From Halomonas campaniensis (lineage in GTDB: Bacteria; Pseudomonadota; Gammaproteobacteria; Pseudomonadales; Halomonadaceae): 64,000 nt of DNA. Under the pieces are notes generated by a model that was not told the DNA's origin, searched no databases, and saw nothing but the letters and a program-made list of their open reading frames with translations. Both the position numbers and the translations under genes were made by a program. Shown here in pieces: positions 42,252 to 51,813 of the stretch; the stretch's first letter is position 1, and the number at the start of each line of letters is the position of its first letter. The stretch covers positions 1 through 64,000 of the forward strand of contig NZ_JPUA01000003.1 of NCBI RefSeq assembly GCF_002211105.1, read 5' to 3'.

Positions 42252-43073
42252 TTATCCATCAAGCCGCTGCTTGAGTGCGTGGCAGAAATCCTGCCACGCA
42301 CTGCCCATTTCGGGGAGCTGCGATTGGGCGTGAAGGGCGGCGTGTACCATCTGCGGCGCTCTACGATAGCCCACGGAGGCGCCTGCTGCTCGCCAGTTGG
42401 CCACTGCGGCTTCGATGGGCTGAGTTAGCGGGTCGTGCTCTACTGTCAGGATTTCCATGCTCTGGGCAGGAGAACGGCCATCCCGCTGTGTGGCGATAAT
42501 CTCCGGGCACTGTTCGCGAATGCTGAGTACATCGTGGCGCGAAAGCAGTGGGGCATCTTCACCCAGGCAGGCTGGCGAAAGTTCGCCAACGGGCGGGTAG
42601 ATTAACCCCAGCGGCGGCGCTTCACTTAGCGGGTGGGCAAGGTCGATAGCTAGTCGCCCGCCTGCGCTGTCACCCACCAGGGCAATAGGTTGAATGGCTG
42701 TTAACACCGTTTGGCAGTCTGCCAGCATGGTGGGGTACGTTACTTCCGGTGCCAGCCGGTAGTTAACGCTGACCACTTCGCGCTCAAGCTGCTGGGCCAA
42801 ATTGGCAGCGGGACCATGATGGCTCTCTGTTGAGCCGATGGTAAAACCGCCGCCATGTATAAACAGCACGCCACCCGGCGCTTGCTGCTGAGGAGTAAAA
42901 CAGCGCACGCTAACGCCATTAATACTGCCATCTTCGACCCGCATACCGTCTGGGTCGGGTGGGGCGAACGAGCGGCAGAGCTTGTCGTAAGCGCGCCTTG
43001 CCTCAGGCAGGGGCTGCTCCTCCATGACTGCCAGCCCTGCGCTAAAGCGCTGAATAAAGGCGTCTACGTTCAT
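42252..43073 (-). CDS. Alpha/beta hydrolase of the carnitine operon
   Basis: A protein of 273 residues of the hormone-sensitive-lipase group: HGGGFTIGSTESHHG oxyanion loop, nucleophile elbow GDSAGGRLAIDLA, and a C-terminal His in QMVHAALHAQ. It ends the operon cdhC-cdhA-cdhB. A hydrolase is found in the same position in Pseudomonas. A role in splitting short-chain O-acylcarnitines would fit but is not shown by sequence. Confidence 0.75.
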   Translation of the reverse strand: MNVDAFIQRFSAGLAVMEEQPLPEARRAYDKLCRSFAPPDPDGMRVEDGSINGVSVRCFTPQQQAPGGVLFIHGGGFTIGSTESHHGPAANLAQQLEREVVSVNYRLAPEVTYPTMLADCQTVLTAIQPIALVGDSAGGRLAIDLAHPLSEAPPLGLIYPPVGELSPACLGEDAPLLSRHDVLSIREQCPEIIATQRDGRSPAQSMEILTVEHDPLTQPIEAAVANWRAAGASVGYRRAPQMVHAALHAQSQLPEMGSAWQDFCHALKQRLDG

Positions 43074-43087
43074 CGCTACTGTAATCT

Positions 43088-43543
43088 CTAGCGCCGAATA
43101 CCGATGGTGCGACCGGCAAGTTCTGGCCAGGCACCGCTATCTGGTTTGGGCAGTGTTGCAATGCGATTCGCGACCGCTTCAGGAAACGGACTTGGACGCC
43201 CAGACGCTTGTTTCATGCCCATCAGCATCTGCTCGCTGGTCGCTACCAGGTTGTCTTCGTCATCGAACAGGCTGAAAAAGACATGCAGGCGCTTTGTGTC
43301 GCTATCGAGCAATGTAAGACCTACGTTTAGCGCTTGGCCTTGGTGGGCCTCGCGGCGGTAGCAGAGGTGCGTTTCCAGGGTATAGATCGTATAGCCGTAG
43401 TGCTCACGGCCCGCTTCATCCAGCCCAATGTGGTCAATCAGTGCTTCACAGGCCAGGGAGAAGACGCGGGCGTACTCCGCGTCGTTCATATGGCCGTTGT
43501 AGTCGACCCACTCGGGAGCGACCTGGGTTTTATAAATGATCAT
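43088..43543 (-). CDS. cdhB: Betainyl-CoA thioesterase CdhB
   Basis: A protein of 151 residues with a single hotdog domain of the 4-hydroxybenzoyl-CoA thioesterase type: VAPEWVDYNGHMNDAEYARV, with the N-G-H-x-N motif, and TLETHLCYRREAHQGQALNV. It hydrolyses betainyl-CoA to glycine betaine and CoA in carnitine degradation. One-base overlap with cdhA. Confidence 0.83.
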   Translation of the reverse strand: MIIYKTQVAPEWVDYNGHMNDAEYARVFSLACEALIDHIGLDEAGREHYGYTIYTLETHLCYRREAHQGQALNVGLTLLDSDTKRLHVFFSLFDDEDNLVATSEQMLMGMKQASGRPSPFPEAVANRIATLPKPDSGAWPELAGRTIGIRR

Positions 43544-44496
43544 TAAATGCGTCCTTCCAAGCCTTCGGCTTCCGGCCAGTATTTTTGCACTACTTCAAGC
43601 AGCTCGACCAGAAAGTCATCCCGGCGGCGGTCAAGGGTGGCTACTGAACGACCCGCGGCCTGATGTTCACAGCCTGCTACCACTTTATCAATCAGTTCGT
43701 CGGTGAGTTCCGGGGCTTCCAGTTTGGTCCAGGGCAGTTTTAACGCCGGGCCGAACTGCTCCAGCATATGGCGCATGCCTGGCTCGCCGCCCGCCAGGTG
43801 GAAGGTCAAAAAGGTACCCATCAACGGCCAGCGCAGCCCACAGCCGTAAACCACCGCCGCGTCGATCTCTTCGGTGGTGGCGACGCCGTCGTTGACCAAG
43901 TGGAGGGCTTCCCGCCACAGCGCTTCCATTAGACGGTCGGCGATATGGCCCTCTATTTCACGGCGAACCACTAATGGCCGCATGGCGAGGGCCTGATAGA
44001 GTTTCTGGGCGGTGGCAATCTGCGCGGTCTGGGTTGATTCGCCCCCAACAAGCTCCACCAATGGCAGCAGATAGACCGGGTTGAAGGGGTGAGCGACGAT
44101 CACGCGACCAGGCGCTTTCTGGCACTGCTGCTGCAGGTCGGTAGGCTTAAAGCCGGAGGTAGACGAGCCAATAATAACGTCCGGCGCGGCAGCGGCATCA
44201 ATGGCGGCCAGAATTTCTTGCTTGAGCGGTAGGCGCTCGGGTACGTTCTCCTGAATCAGGTCAGCGCCATCCACGGCCTTTTCAATCGTATCCGCAAAGG
44301 TTAATCGCTCAGGGCTAGCATCGGGTGCTAAGCCGAGCTGGGTTAAAGAGGCCCAGGCGTTGTCGATAAACGATTGGGTGCGCGCTGGTGCTTGAGGATC
44401 TGGGTCAAACGCCACCACGTCCCAGCCTTGAGCGAGGGCGCGGGCAATCCAGCCATTGCCGATCACGCCGGTACCAATAACGGCTAAACGGCTCAT
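43543..44496 (-). CDS. cdhA: L-carnitine dehydrogenase CdhA
   Basis: A protein of 317 residues of the 3-hydroxyacyl-CoA dehydrogenase family. NAD-binding [20 protein letters not shown] is at the start; [46 protein letters not shown] and [20 protein letters not shown] follow. It oxidises carnitine to 3-dehydrocarnitine. It overlaps cdhC by 4 bp. Confidence 0.9.
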   Translation of the reverse strand: MSRLAVIGTGVIGNGWIARALAQGWDVVAFDPDPQAPARTQSFIDNAWASLTQLGLAPDASPERLTFADTIEKAVDGADLIQENVPERLPLKQEILAAIDAAAAPDVIIGSSTSGFKPTDLQQQCQKAPGRVIVAHPFNPVYLLPLVELVGGESTQTAQIATAQKLYQALAMRPLVVRREIEGHIADRLMEALWREALHLVNDGVATTEEIDAAVVYGCGLRWPLMGTFLTFHLAGGEPGMRHMLEQFGPALKLPWTKLEAPELTDELIDKVVAGCEHQAAGRSVATLDRRRDDFLVELLEVVQKYWPEAEGLEGRI

Positions 44497-45401
44497 ACGT
44501 CACCTCCTGCCGGGGTGCGCAATTCTGGGTCACGTAACCTAAGATGGGCACGAGTTTCCGCAGGTGTCATTACCCGGGCGCCGAGGTTTTCAATAATGGT
44601 TGACGCTTTCTCGACCAGTTGGCCGTTGTTGGCCAGCACGCCTTTTTCTAAAAACAGATTGTCTTCCAAGCCGACACGGGCGTGGCCACCCAGCAGCACC
44701 GCCTGGGCGACCATGGGCATTTGATGGCGGCCAATGCCGAAGGCGGCCCAGTTGGCGTTTTCTGGCAACTTGTTGCGCATGGCAAGCATGGTTTCGGTAT
44801 CCGCTTCGGCGCCCCAGGGGATACCCAGGCAGAGTTGATAGAGCGGGTCGCCGTCAATCAAGCCCTCTTGCTGAAGCTGGCGGGCAAACCAGACATGGCC
44901 CAGATCAAAGCACTCAAGCTCCGGCTTAACGCCTGCGGCTTGCACCAAACGGGCGTGCTCGCGCAGCCAGTCGGCGGGGTTTACGTAGACCATGTCGCCA
45001 AAGTTGAGGCTGCCGCAATCCAGCGTACACAATTCTGGAAGCAGCTCACCCACCGGGGCATGACGCTCGGCGGGCGTTTGAATATCGGTGCCTGGGCCGC
45101 CGCGGGTGGGGTCGCTTACATCGGGTATCCAGTCACCGCCGCCGCCCGCGGTGATGTTCATCACGATATCCACATCCGCTTCGCGAACACGCTCCATCAC
45201 TTCGCGGAATTGCTCGGTCGAGTGGCTGATGCCGCCGGTTGCCGGGTCGCGAACATGGATATGCGCGATGCTGGCCCCGGCGCGTGCAGCTTCAATGCAG
45301 GAAGCGGCGATAGCCTTGGGCGTGACGGGTACGTTGGGGTTTTTAGCGGTGGTATCACCTGCGCCTGTTACGGCGCAGGTGAGAATGACATTGCGATTCA
45401 T
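44493..45401 (-). CDS. cdhC: 3-Dehydrocarnitine cleavage enzyme CdhC (BKACE)
   Basis: A protein of 302 residues of the beta-keto-acid cleavage family. Metal-site histidines lie in [15 protein letters not shown] (H-x-H); other motifs are [20 protein letters not shown] and [11 protein letters not shown]. It reacts 3-dehydrocarnitine with acetyl-CoA to give acetoacetate and betainyl-CoA. First gene of the minus-strand operon; GGAG-like AGAGAGC precedes the start. Confidence 0.88.
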   Translation of the reverse strand: MNRNVILTCAVTGAGDTTAKNPNVPVTPKAIAASCIEAARAGASIAHIHVRDPATGGISHSTEQFREVMERVREADVDIVMNITAGGGGDWIPDVSDPTRGGPGTDIQTPAERHAPVGELLPELCTLDCGSLNFGDMVYVNPADWLREHARLVQAAGVKPELECFDLGHVWFARQLQQEGLIDGDPLYQLCLGIPWGAEADTETMLAMRNKLPENANWAAFGIGRHQMPMVAQAVLLGGHARVGLEDNLFLEKGVLANNGQLVEKASTIIENLGARVMTPAETRAHLRLRDPELRTPAGGDV

Positions 45402-45653
45402 GGCGAGCTCTCTAGTCAGCAGTTTATTCGCTTACCAGTGTGTCGCGGTGGGCAAACATTAGTTGTCGTAAAGCGACATTCGCTATACATAAAATGCAGT
45501 TTTGATCCTCGCTAATTAATTCACTACTCCGTACTCCTCACTCCTCACTATGGGAGCGGTAAATATTGACCGCCATGGCTGCCGATCTAAACTAAATAAG
45601 CCCATAGCCAAGCTGATAACAAGTACAAACAACGTTATGAAGGAGTGCCTTCA
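45402..45653. promoter_or_regulatory. Divergent promoter region of cdhC and the PQQ dehydrogenase
   Basis: It contains the inverted repeat TGTCG (45464-45468), TAAAG, CGACA (45474-45478), a candidate CdhR operator 63 bp before cdhC. The right part should hold the promoter of the sugar dehydrogenase. No gene is seen. Confidence 0.4.
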
Positions 45654-46931
45654 ATGTCCTATAAACCCGTTCTGCGGCCGCTATCTACGTTCATCGCTTC
45701 TGCGGTGATCATCGGCTTACCCGCCGTTGCGACTGCCAATGAGCCTGAACTCAGCCAAACTGAGGTGTTAACCGGTCTTGAAAACCCGTGGGATATGGCC
45801 TTTCTACCTGATGGGACGATGTTTTACACCGAACGCTGTCGAGGGCTGTCGGTAAGGCTACCCGATGGTGAGGTAGAGCACCTGCTAGGCATGGAAGGCA
45901 CGGACGACTATGCCACCACAGCGGATGATCTTGTCTGCGAGGGGCAGGCTGGTATGAACGGTGTTGCTGTCGATCCTGATTTTGACGAAAACCGGACGAT
46001 CTACGTCTACTCTGCTTCCAACATGTCTGAGCCACGCACTAATCGCGTGCTGCGCATGACAGTGAACAGTGATTTTGATGAAGTTTCTGATCGCACTGAT
46101 ATTGTCGATGACATCCCGTACAAACCCGCTGCCACTGATCATCCGTTTGGCGACGCTGGCGCTCATAATGGGGGCCGTATCCGCTTCAGTCCCGATGACG
46201 GTTATCTTTATGTGACCACTGGCGATAACCATAACAGTGAGCTCCCTCAGTCACCGGAACTCCTTGGTGGTAAGGTGCTGCGTATTGACCGGAATGGCGA
46301 GGCTGCCGAGGGCAACGAACCGCCTGAGGGTTTCGATCCACGTATCTATACCTACGGTCATCGCAACGTACAAGGCATCACTTTCCACCCGAGCACAGGT
46401 CAGCCGATCGTGACCGAGCATGGCCCCTGGCATTCGGATGAGATCAATGCGCTCGTTAATGGTGGCAACAGTGGCTGGGATCCGCGTCCTAACATGGCGG
46501 GGCGTGGTGATTGCCCGGACGATTACTGCGGTTATGAACCCAACCAGACCGAAGGGATGGATCCCAAAGAGCGGGCTGCTTATATGCCGGTAACCGACTT
46601 GGAAACCTACCCCGATGCCATGAAGCCTGCCTGGGGTAATGATGGTCTTTCGCAAGGTATGGTGGCTACTGAGTTTTTAACCGGTGAACAGTGGGGGGAT
46701 TGGGACGGACGTCTGCTGGTTGGCTTTATGGGGATTGGTTTTGGCGGAACGCCGGTGGGGCAACGCATTAATCTGATCGATATCGCGGAAGATGGCCTTT
46801 CGGTCAACGACGTTGCCGAAATGCCGGTGCCCATGGGGGCGGCCCGCTTCCGGTCATTGGTGCTGGGCCCTGATGGTGATCTCTATACGGCAGTTGATGA
46901 AGGCAGCATTTACCGTATCGCTCCGGAGTGA
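45654..46931 (+). CDS. PQQ-dependent soluble aldose sugar dehydrogenase-like protein
   Basis: A protein of 425 residues. Signal peptide MSYKPVLRPLSTFIASAVII then GLPAVATA. The mature part is a six-bladed glucose/sorbosone dehydrogenase propeller: VLTGLENPWDMAFLPDGTMF, GLSVRLPDG, GMNGVAVDPDF, HNGGRIRFSPDDGYLYVTTG, YGHRNVQGITFHP with the catalytic-type His and Arg, and TEHGPWHSDEINAL. It oxidises sugars in the periplasm and passes electrons on; the cytochrome c next door is a likely acceptor. ATG at 45654 has AAGGAG 8 bp upstream. Confidence 0.87.
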   Translation: MSYKPVLRPLSTFIASAVIIGLPAVATANEPELSQTEVLTGLENPWDMAFLPDGTMFYTERCRGLSVRLPDGEVEHLLGMEGTDDYATTADDLVCEGQAGMNGVAVDPDFDENRTIYVYSASNMSEPRTNRVLRMTVNSDFDEVSDRTDIVDDIPYKPAATDHPFGDAGAHNGGRIRFSPDDGYLYVTTGDNHNSELPQSPELLGGKVLRIDRNGEAAEGNEPPEGFDPRIYTYGHRNVQGITFHPSTGQPIVTEHGPWHSDEINALVNGGNSGWDPRPNMAGRGDCPDDYCGYEPNQTEGMDPKERAAYMPVTDLETYPDAMKPAWGNDGLSQGMVATEFLTGEQWGDWDGRLLVGFMGIGFGGTPVGQRINLIDIAEDGLSVNDVAEMPVPMGAARFRSLVLGPDGDLYTAVDEGSIYRIAPE

Positions 46932-46938
46932 GCTATAG

Positions 46939-46970
46939 GCAGCCGCGCTGGCGTTTGGCAGTGCGGCTGC
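46939..46970 (+). other. Hairpin between the dehydrogenase and cytochrome genes
   Basis: GCAGCCGC (46939-46946) pairs with GCGGCTGC (46963-46970). No U-run follows, so it may be a transcript-stabilising hairpin rather than a terminator. Confidence 0.5.
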
Positions 46971-47032
46971 GCACTCACCTTAATCTGGCTCAAGCTTACT
47001 GTTAAAGACCACTCTACCGGGAAAAGGTCACC

Positions 47033-47350
47033 ATGAAGATATTTCTGTTTTGCGTCACTGCGACGGCGCTGGCGATGGGGTCGGCTACTCTACAGGCGGC
47101 AGATAAGTCCGCTGGAGCTACACTCTATGCGGACGCATGCGCTCAGTGTCACGGCCCAAGCGGAAAAGGAATGGCGAGCTTTCCATCGCTGAGCGGGCGG
47201 GACGCGGATTACATCACTTCGCGTCTTGAGACGTACCGGGCGGGGGAAAAGGTGGGATCAAACTCCTTCTTAATGATCCCCAATGCCACTGATTTGTCTG
47301 ATGATGATATCGCTAACCTCGCCGCTTACATCGTAGATAATGCCGAGTGA
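47033..47350 (+). CDS. Periplasmic cytochrome c
   Basis: A protein of 105 residues. Signal peptide MKIFLFCVTATALAMGSATL then QA; one haem site CAQCH in YADACAQCHGPSGKGM; distal Met ligand likely in FLMIPNATDLSDDDIANLAA. A class I cytochrome c553-like electron carrier. It follows the PQQ dehydrogenase by about 100 bp on the same strand, so it is a likely electron acceptor for it. Confidence 0.88.
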   Translation: MKIFLFCVTATALAMGSATLQAADKSAGATLYADACAQCHGPSGKGMASFPSLSGRDADYITSRLETYRAGEKVGSNSFLMIPNATDLSDDDIANLAAYIVDNAE

Positions 47351-47395
47351 ATTAGCTTTGTGAATTAGCTCTGTGTATTAGCCCTGTGCATTGGC
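47347..47395 (+). repeat. 13-bp tandem repeat at the end of the cytochrome gene
   Basis: Units start at 47347, 47360, 47373 and 47386. The first two, GTGAATTAGCTTT and GTGAATTAGCTCT, differ at one base; the third and the partial fourth have drifted. The repeat begins at the cytochrome stop codon (TGA in the first unit). Confidence 0.75.
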
Positions 47396-47412
47396 AAAAC
47401 AATTCGCCATTG

Positions 47413-48603
47413 TTAATACCCGGTCATTTCCAGGTAACCTACGCCACGTGATTCGCCGCTGGTGCGGTCGGTGACCACTACTCCGCCTTCCCAGTAGGGC
47501 ACGCTGGTGGTCATCCAGCGGTTGGCGTGGGGCGCTTCGATAGTGATATCGAGCTCTACTGAGGCTATTTCCAGTCGCCAGCGGGTGGGTACTTCGCGAC
47601 CGGCAACGGACGAGGTTGCCAGCGGTGTGAGGGTGATGTCGTCGGTGGCTAAAGGCGTGGTATCTCCCTGCGGCGAAATCCAGGTGCCGGAGCGGTAGTT
47701 CGCGCCTTGCTCGGTTTCATTGTCGTCATCACTGGCACCACCCCCACGTAGCTGAAACGCCATCAGTTTATGGCCGTCATTCAGATGGAGCGAGAACCAG
47801 TCCCAGCCGGACTGGCGGGCATCAAGCAGTTGGCTACTCCATTCACGATCCAGCCAGCCGCGGCCGCTGACGGCTTTGGTCTCGCCATTGAGAGTAACGT
47901 CGCCCTCTATGCGCCAGAAGGGTTGGCTATAGTACAGAGAGCCCTGGCCATTAGCGGCTTTCTGGCTGAATCCCTCTTCGCCATGTAAGACGAGCGGCCC
48001 CTCGGCGGTAAGTTCCAACGTATAGCCAAAACGTGAAGAGTCTTCACCGCTGTAAGCAGTGAGGGTGAGATCATTGAAGCCGGCATTATCGACCTCTTCA
48101 TTTGCTTTAAGCTGCCAGTCGTCTAACCATACGTGGAACGGATTGGCGATGACGCCAGCCTGGGCATCGTGGGGTTGCTCAAGCGCGGCTTGGGAGTGGC
48201 TGCGCCCAAAGCGCTCGGCTACCTGATGCTGCTCGCCTTGGTAGATCGCCATATGGGCCATCCAGAGTTGATCGGCGGCCCAGGGTGTTGGTTCAGGGCG
48301 TTCGTTGGGTGGCATAAGCGCCTGACGAAACAGCGTCCACTGCAGGCCGAGGGGCGCACCGTCGGCATCTTCCAGATTAGCGGTGAGATACCACCACTCG
48401 ATACGGTAATCCGGATGAGCGGCATGGTCTTGGGGAAAGCGAATGGCTTGATTGGGTTCTGCATGCTGAAAACCATCAGCCGCTTGCCCCAAACCGGCAA
48501 AGCCTGCGCTGCTGCTGTCGGTTGGCTGCTCTTCTCCACAACCGTAGAGCGTTAGCGAAGCGCTGATTAGTAGGCTGAGAGTTAACCATTTATGTAAGCT
48601 CAT
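47413..48603 (-). CDS. CrtC/AttH-like lipocalin-fold lipoprotein
   Basis: A protein of 396 residues. Lipoprotein signal MSLHKWLTLSLLISASLTLY with lipobox LYGC. The body follows the carotenoid 1,2-hydratase/AttH pattern: HPDYRIEWWYLTANLED, QWTLFRQALMP, LWMAHMAIYQG, QPFWRIEGDV, GRGWLDREWSSQLL, GWDWFSLHLNDGHKLMAFQL. AttH-type proteins accompany an ABC exporter (AttEFG); their substrate is unknown. ATG at 48603 overlaps the permease stop (ATGA), which fixes the start; the much longer open frame is an artefact. Confidence 0.85.
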   Translation of the reverse strand: MSLHKWLTLSLLISASLTLYGCGEEQPTDSSSAGFAGLGQAADGFQHAEPNQAIRFPQDHAAHPDYRIEWWYLTANLEDADGAPLGLQWTLFRQALMPPNERPEPTPWAADQLWMAHMAIYQGEQHQVAERFGRSHSQAALEQPHDAQAGVIANPFHVWLDDWQLKANEEVDNAGFNDLTLTAYSGEDSSRFGYTLELTAEGPLVLHGEEGFSQKAANGQGSLYYSQPFWRIEGDVTLNGETKAVSGRGWLDREWSSQLLDARQSGWDWFSLHLNDGHKLMAFQLRGGGASDDDNETEQGANYRSGTWISPQGDTTPLATDDITLTPLATSSVAGREVPTRWRLEIASVELDITIEAPHANRWMTTSVPYWEGGVVVTDRTSGESRGVGYLEMTGY

Positions 48604-51101
48604 TGGTTGGCCTCTTCTGCCAGTAAGGCGCGTGGGGAGGCGCGCCAGAAACGCAGCGTGGGCAGTGCGGCCGCCAGTAGGGCGACACCCACGGCGGTCG
48701 CCAGGGTAACGGCCATTTCCCAGGGGAATAGATAGAGCGGCAGACGCCAGCCAAACGCGGCCACATTGATGATGGCCACTAAGCCCCAGGTGATTGCAAT
48801 GCCCAGAGGAACCGCCAGCAGGCCGGTGACTAATGCTGTGCCGCCGAGTTGTGCCAGATTCAACTGTGCCAGCTGCGCGCGGGGAACGCCCAGTGCCCAT
48901 AGCGGTGCTAACTGTTGGCGCCGGCTGCGCGCCTGGGTCAGCAGGCTGGCGAACAGAGCCAAAGCTGCCACCGCTAGGGTCAAGCCATTGAGGGCGCGGG
49001 TAATGGTAAAGGTACGCTCAAAAATCTCGGTAGCGATGCGCTTGATCTCCCTTTGATCACTCAGCGCATCGCTACCGAGGTCAAAGCGTTCGCCCAGGGC
49101 AGCGCGCAGGGCATCAACATCCGCGTTATCACTCAGGACTAAGCCCATGGAGCTGGGCGGCGCATCAAACCGAGCGGCAAGCTGGGGCGATGCCATCAAC
49201 ACCTGCCTGCTGGGGTTGCCGTAATCGGGATAAATAGCGGCGATGGCCAGCGTTTCATTGGCGCCCGGCGCGCTAAGGGTTAGCTGGTCGCCGGGGGAGA
49301 GGTTCTCTGCGGTGGCTAGCTGCTCATTAATAAAAATTGCCCCCTCGCTAAAGGCTGCCCAGGCGGATGAGCGGCTCTGTAGGGTGGCCAGTAGCGGCCA
49401 GTGTGGGGTTAATGACTCACCTGGGGTAATGCCGTAAAGCTCGATAGGCGAGCCTATTGAGCGGCTGCCTTCTGGCGTGGTGGCGGCCTGCAGGGCTGCC
49501 TCACTGCGCCGAGTCAGCAGCCGTTCAGACACCTCCGGGCGGTCAGCGAGCCAGGCGTCAATCTCTGCGTACTGCTCGCTGGGAGCATTTAAATAGAGCG
49601 GGGCGACCAGGCGCTGATCCAGCCACTCTAAAAAGGTGAGGCGAAAGCCGCCAACCATACTGCCGACGCCCAGGTTGGTCGCTAGCGCAATGAGAAGCGC
49701 CATCATGGCCAGTGACAGCCTGGGGAGCTGTAGCTGCATATCCGCCATTGCCCAGTGGATAAGCGGGCGCCGACGGGCAAGGTAAGCCAGCCCTTTCAGC
49801 AGTAGCGCTAACAGGGGCGGAAGCCATAGCGCGCTGGCCAATAGCAGCGCGGCAATCAGCCCAAAGCCCGCCACCAAACCATCGCCAGGGGGCTGAAAGC
49901 GCAGCCAGGTATACAGCGCTAGCGCAATACTCAAGGCGAGAGCACCGCTGATGCTCATCAGCGTTAATTGACGCCGGTAACCGCGGCGCCAGGCCTGCAT
50001 CTGACCTAACTCCAGCATGTTCAGGCGGGCAGCGCGCCATAACACACCGCTGCCCGCCAGCAGTAGCCCGCCAAGGCTAACCGCCAGCCCACCGACCCAG
50101 TAGTGCCAGGGCAGGTTGAGTTCTTGCCCCACACCTGCGCCATAAAGCGAGCCCAGGGTTGCCGCGACATCGGGCAGTAAAAAATGTGCCAGCCAAACGC
50201 CGCTGGCAATGCCGGCAAGTGCCCCGATCAGACCGAGCAGGAGTAACTCAACGCTTAGCGCCACCACTAAACGGCGCCCTGAGACACCCAGCACCCGTAG
50301 GGTGCGCAGCATGCCCAGGCGTTGCTCCAGCGCCAGGCCTAGCGCTGCCTGAACAATAAATAGCCCTACCACCCAGGCCAGTAGCCCTAAAGCGGTAAGG
50401 TTGAGATGAAAGCTTTCTGTAAGCTGGCCGGGGGAGGCAAGCGTCGTGGCGTGGGTGAGGGTTAAGCCGGCCGGTGCTTCAGAGAGCGCCCCCGGGGCGG
50501 CTACCATGCGGGTAATCTCGTTACCGCTTTCAAGCAACCGCGCCGCCGCCGCTATATCCATAATCAGCGTGTTAGGTGGGAGCGCTGACGATAAAATCAG
50601 CGGTGGCAGTTGCTGGCCCTCTGCTAGGGTCGGGGTGGCGCCTGATGCATCTTCGCGCTCTATCCCTAAGGCTGCCAAGGTGTCAGGCGCTAGGCGTGTT
50701 TGCCACGGAGGGGTTAGAAAGTCGTTTAGCGCCGCAGAGGTATCTGCTTGAGCAAACGGGTTGTCGCCGGACAGGGTTAGCGGATCAATGCCGATCAGCG
50801 TGAGCCGGGTGCCATCCTGGCTAACGACTTCACCCTCGAGCATAGGAGAAACAGGCAGGCCTGCTTGGCGCAGGGCGTGATACTCGGCGCGGGTGAGTGG
50901 GGCGCCATCGCGCCGCTCAAGCTGATCCAGCTGGGTGGCAAACAGCGCATCGGCGCGGGCGTAGCTGTCCCTTGCCGTGGCATTGATCGCCTGGATGCCG
51001 CTCCATAGGGCGCTGGCCACCCAGAGGCCGAGTAGCAGCATGATCAATTGGCCAGGATGACGCCGGTAGTGGCTAAGCAGCGTGGATAGAACCTGGGTCA
51101 T
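48600..51101 (-). CDS. FtsX-like ABC transporter permease, fused AttFG type
   Basis: A protein of 833 residues with eight to ten membrane helices in two FtsX/MacB-type halves: an N-terminal anchor LIMLLLGLWVASALWSGIQA, a periplasmic part, a first core LGLLAWVVGLFIVQAALGLA, a second anchor, and a C-terminal core VAALALFASLLTQARSRRQQ. In Agrobacterium-type loci AttF and AttG are separate; here one gene seems to cover both. It couples with the ATPase (51098-51763) by a 4-bp overlap and with the AttH-like lipoprotein. Confidence 0.85.
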   Translation of the reverse strand: MTQVLSTLLSHYRRHPGQLIMLLLGLWVASALWSGIQAINATARDSYARADALFATQLDQLERRDGAPLTRAEYHALRQAGLPVSPMLEGEVVSQDGTRLTLIGIDPLTLSGDNPFAQADTSAALNDFLTPPWQTRLAPDTLAALGIEREDASGATPTLAEGQQLPPLILSSALPPNTLIMDIAAAARLLESGNEITRMVAAPGALSEAPAGLTLTHATTLASPGQLTESFHLNLTALGLLAWVVGLFIVQAALGLALEQRLGMLRTLRVLGVSGRRLVVALSVELLLLGLIGALAGIASGVWLAHFLLPDVAATLGSLYGAGVGQELNLPWHYWVGGLAVSLGGLLLAGSGVLWRAARLNMLELGQMQAWRRGYRRQLTLMSISGALALSIALALYTWLRFQPPGDGLVAGFGLIAALLLASALWLPPLLALLLKGLAYLARRRPLIHWAMADMQLQLPRLSLAMMALLIALATNLGVGSMVGGFRLTFLEWLDQRLVAPLYLNAPSEQYAEIDAWLADRPEVSERLLTRRSEAALQAATTPEGSRSIGSPIELYGITPGESLTPHWPLLATLQSRSSAWAAFSEGAIFINEQLATAENLSPGDQLTLSAPGANETLAIAAIYPDYGNPSRQVLMASPQLAARFDAPPSSMGLVLSDNADVDALRAALGERFDLGSDALSDQREIKRIATEIFERTFTITRALNGLTLAVAALALFASLLTQARSRRQQLAPLWALGVPRAQLAQLNLAQLGGTALVTGLLAVPLGIAITWGLVAIINVAAFGWRLPLYLFPWEMAVTLATAVGVALLAAALPTLRFWRASPRALLAEEANQ

Positions 51102-51763
51102 AGCACCGTGTCTAGTAAATGGCCGAGGCGCAGGCTTAGACAGCGATCGAGGGGGGCCGCCACTTGCCGGCTATGAGTGACAACGAGCAGGGCGCACTGG
51201 GTTTCGTGGACGAGGCTTAATAACAGATCAAGCACTTCACCTGCGCTGGTTTCATCTAAGTTACCCGTGGGTTCGTCGGCCAGCAGGAGGGCCGGACGGG
51301 GAGCCAGGGCGCGACCGATCGCTAAGCGCTGCTGCTGCCCACCAGAGAGCTGTTCCGGGTAGCGTTTCTCCAAGCCCGTCAGCCCTAGCCGCTCAATTAA
51401 GTAGCTTGCCCAGTCGGCGTCATCGCGCTTGGCTAAGCGCGCCTGCAAGCGCAGATTGTCGATCACCGTAAGGCTGGGGACTAAATGAAACTGCTGGAAG
51501 ACTAACCCTAATTGCTCGCGGCGTAGCTTGGCGCGGGCGGGCTCAGGTAATGAGGCGACGTTCTGGCCTTCAAGGGTAATTGTCCCTTGGTCGGGGAGAT
51601 CCAAACCAGCGGCAAGATGCAAGAGGGTGGATTTGCCGCTCCCGGATTCACCCATTAACGCCAAGCTTTCTCCTGCGGCCAAGCGTAGGGAGACATCTTC
51701 GAGTACCCTCAGCGGGCCTTGTGGCGTCGCGTAGGTTTTATGTACCTGACGAAGTTCCAGCAT
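51098..51763 (-). CDS. ABC transporter ATP-binding protein, AttE/LolD type
   Basis: A protein of 221 residues with all ABC motifs: Walker A GESGSGKST, Q-loop FQQFHLVPSLTVIDNL, signature LSGGQQQRLAIGRAL, Walker B LLLADEPTGNLD and the H-loop VVTHSRQV. The MacB/LolD/FtsE-like type works with FtsX-fold permeases by mechanotransmission at the inner membrane. First gene of the three-gene operon. Confidence 0.92.
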   Translation of the reverse strand: MLELRQVHKTYATPQGPLRVLEDVSLRLAAGESLALMGESGSGKSTLLHLAAGLDLPDQGTITLEGQNVASLPEPARAKLRREQLGLVFQQFHLVPSLTVIDNLRLQARLAKRDDADWASYLIERLGLTGLEKRYPEQLSGGQQQRLAIGRALAPRPALLLADEPTGNLDETSAGEVLDLLLSLVHETQCALLVVTHSRQVAAPLDRCLSLRLGHLLDTVL

Positions 51764-51813
51764 AGGCGACTCATATATTGCTATAGAGGGAGGCGTTCCA
51801 GTAATGAAAAGGG

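Noticed and set aside
44682-45515. Plus-strand frame of 277 codons opposite cdhC
   Set aside because: Antisense shadow of cdhC in GC-rich DNA; no family features.
48603-48900. N-terminal extension of the AttH-like gene
   Set aside because: The extension overlaps the permease gene; the lipoprotein signal begins at 48603 with an ATGA overlap.
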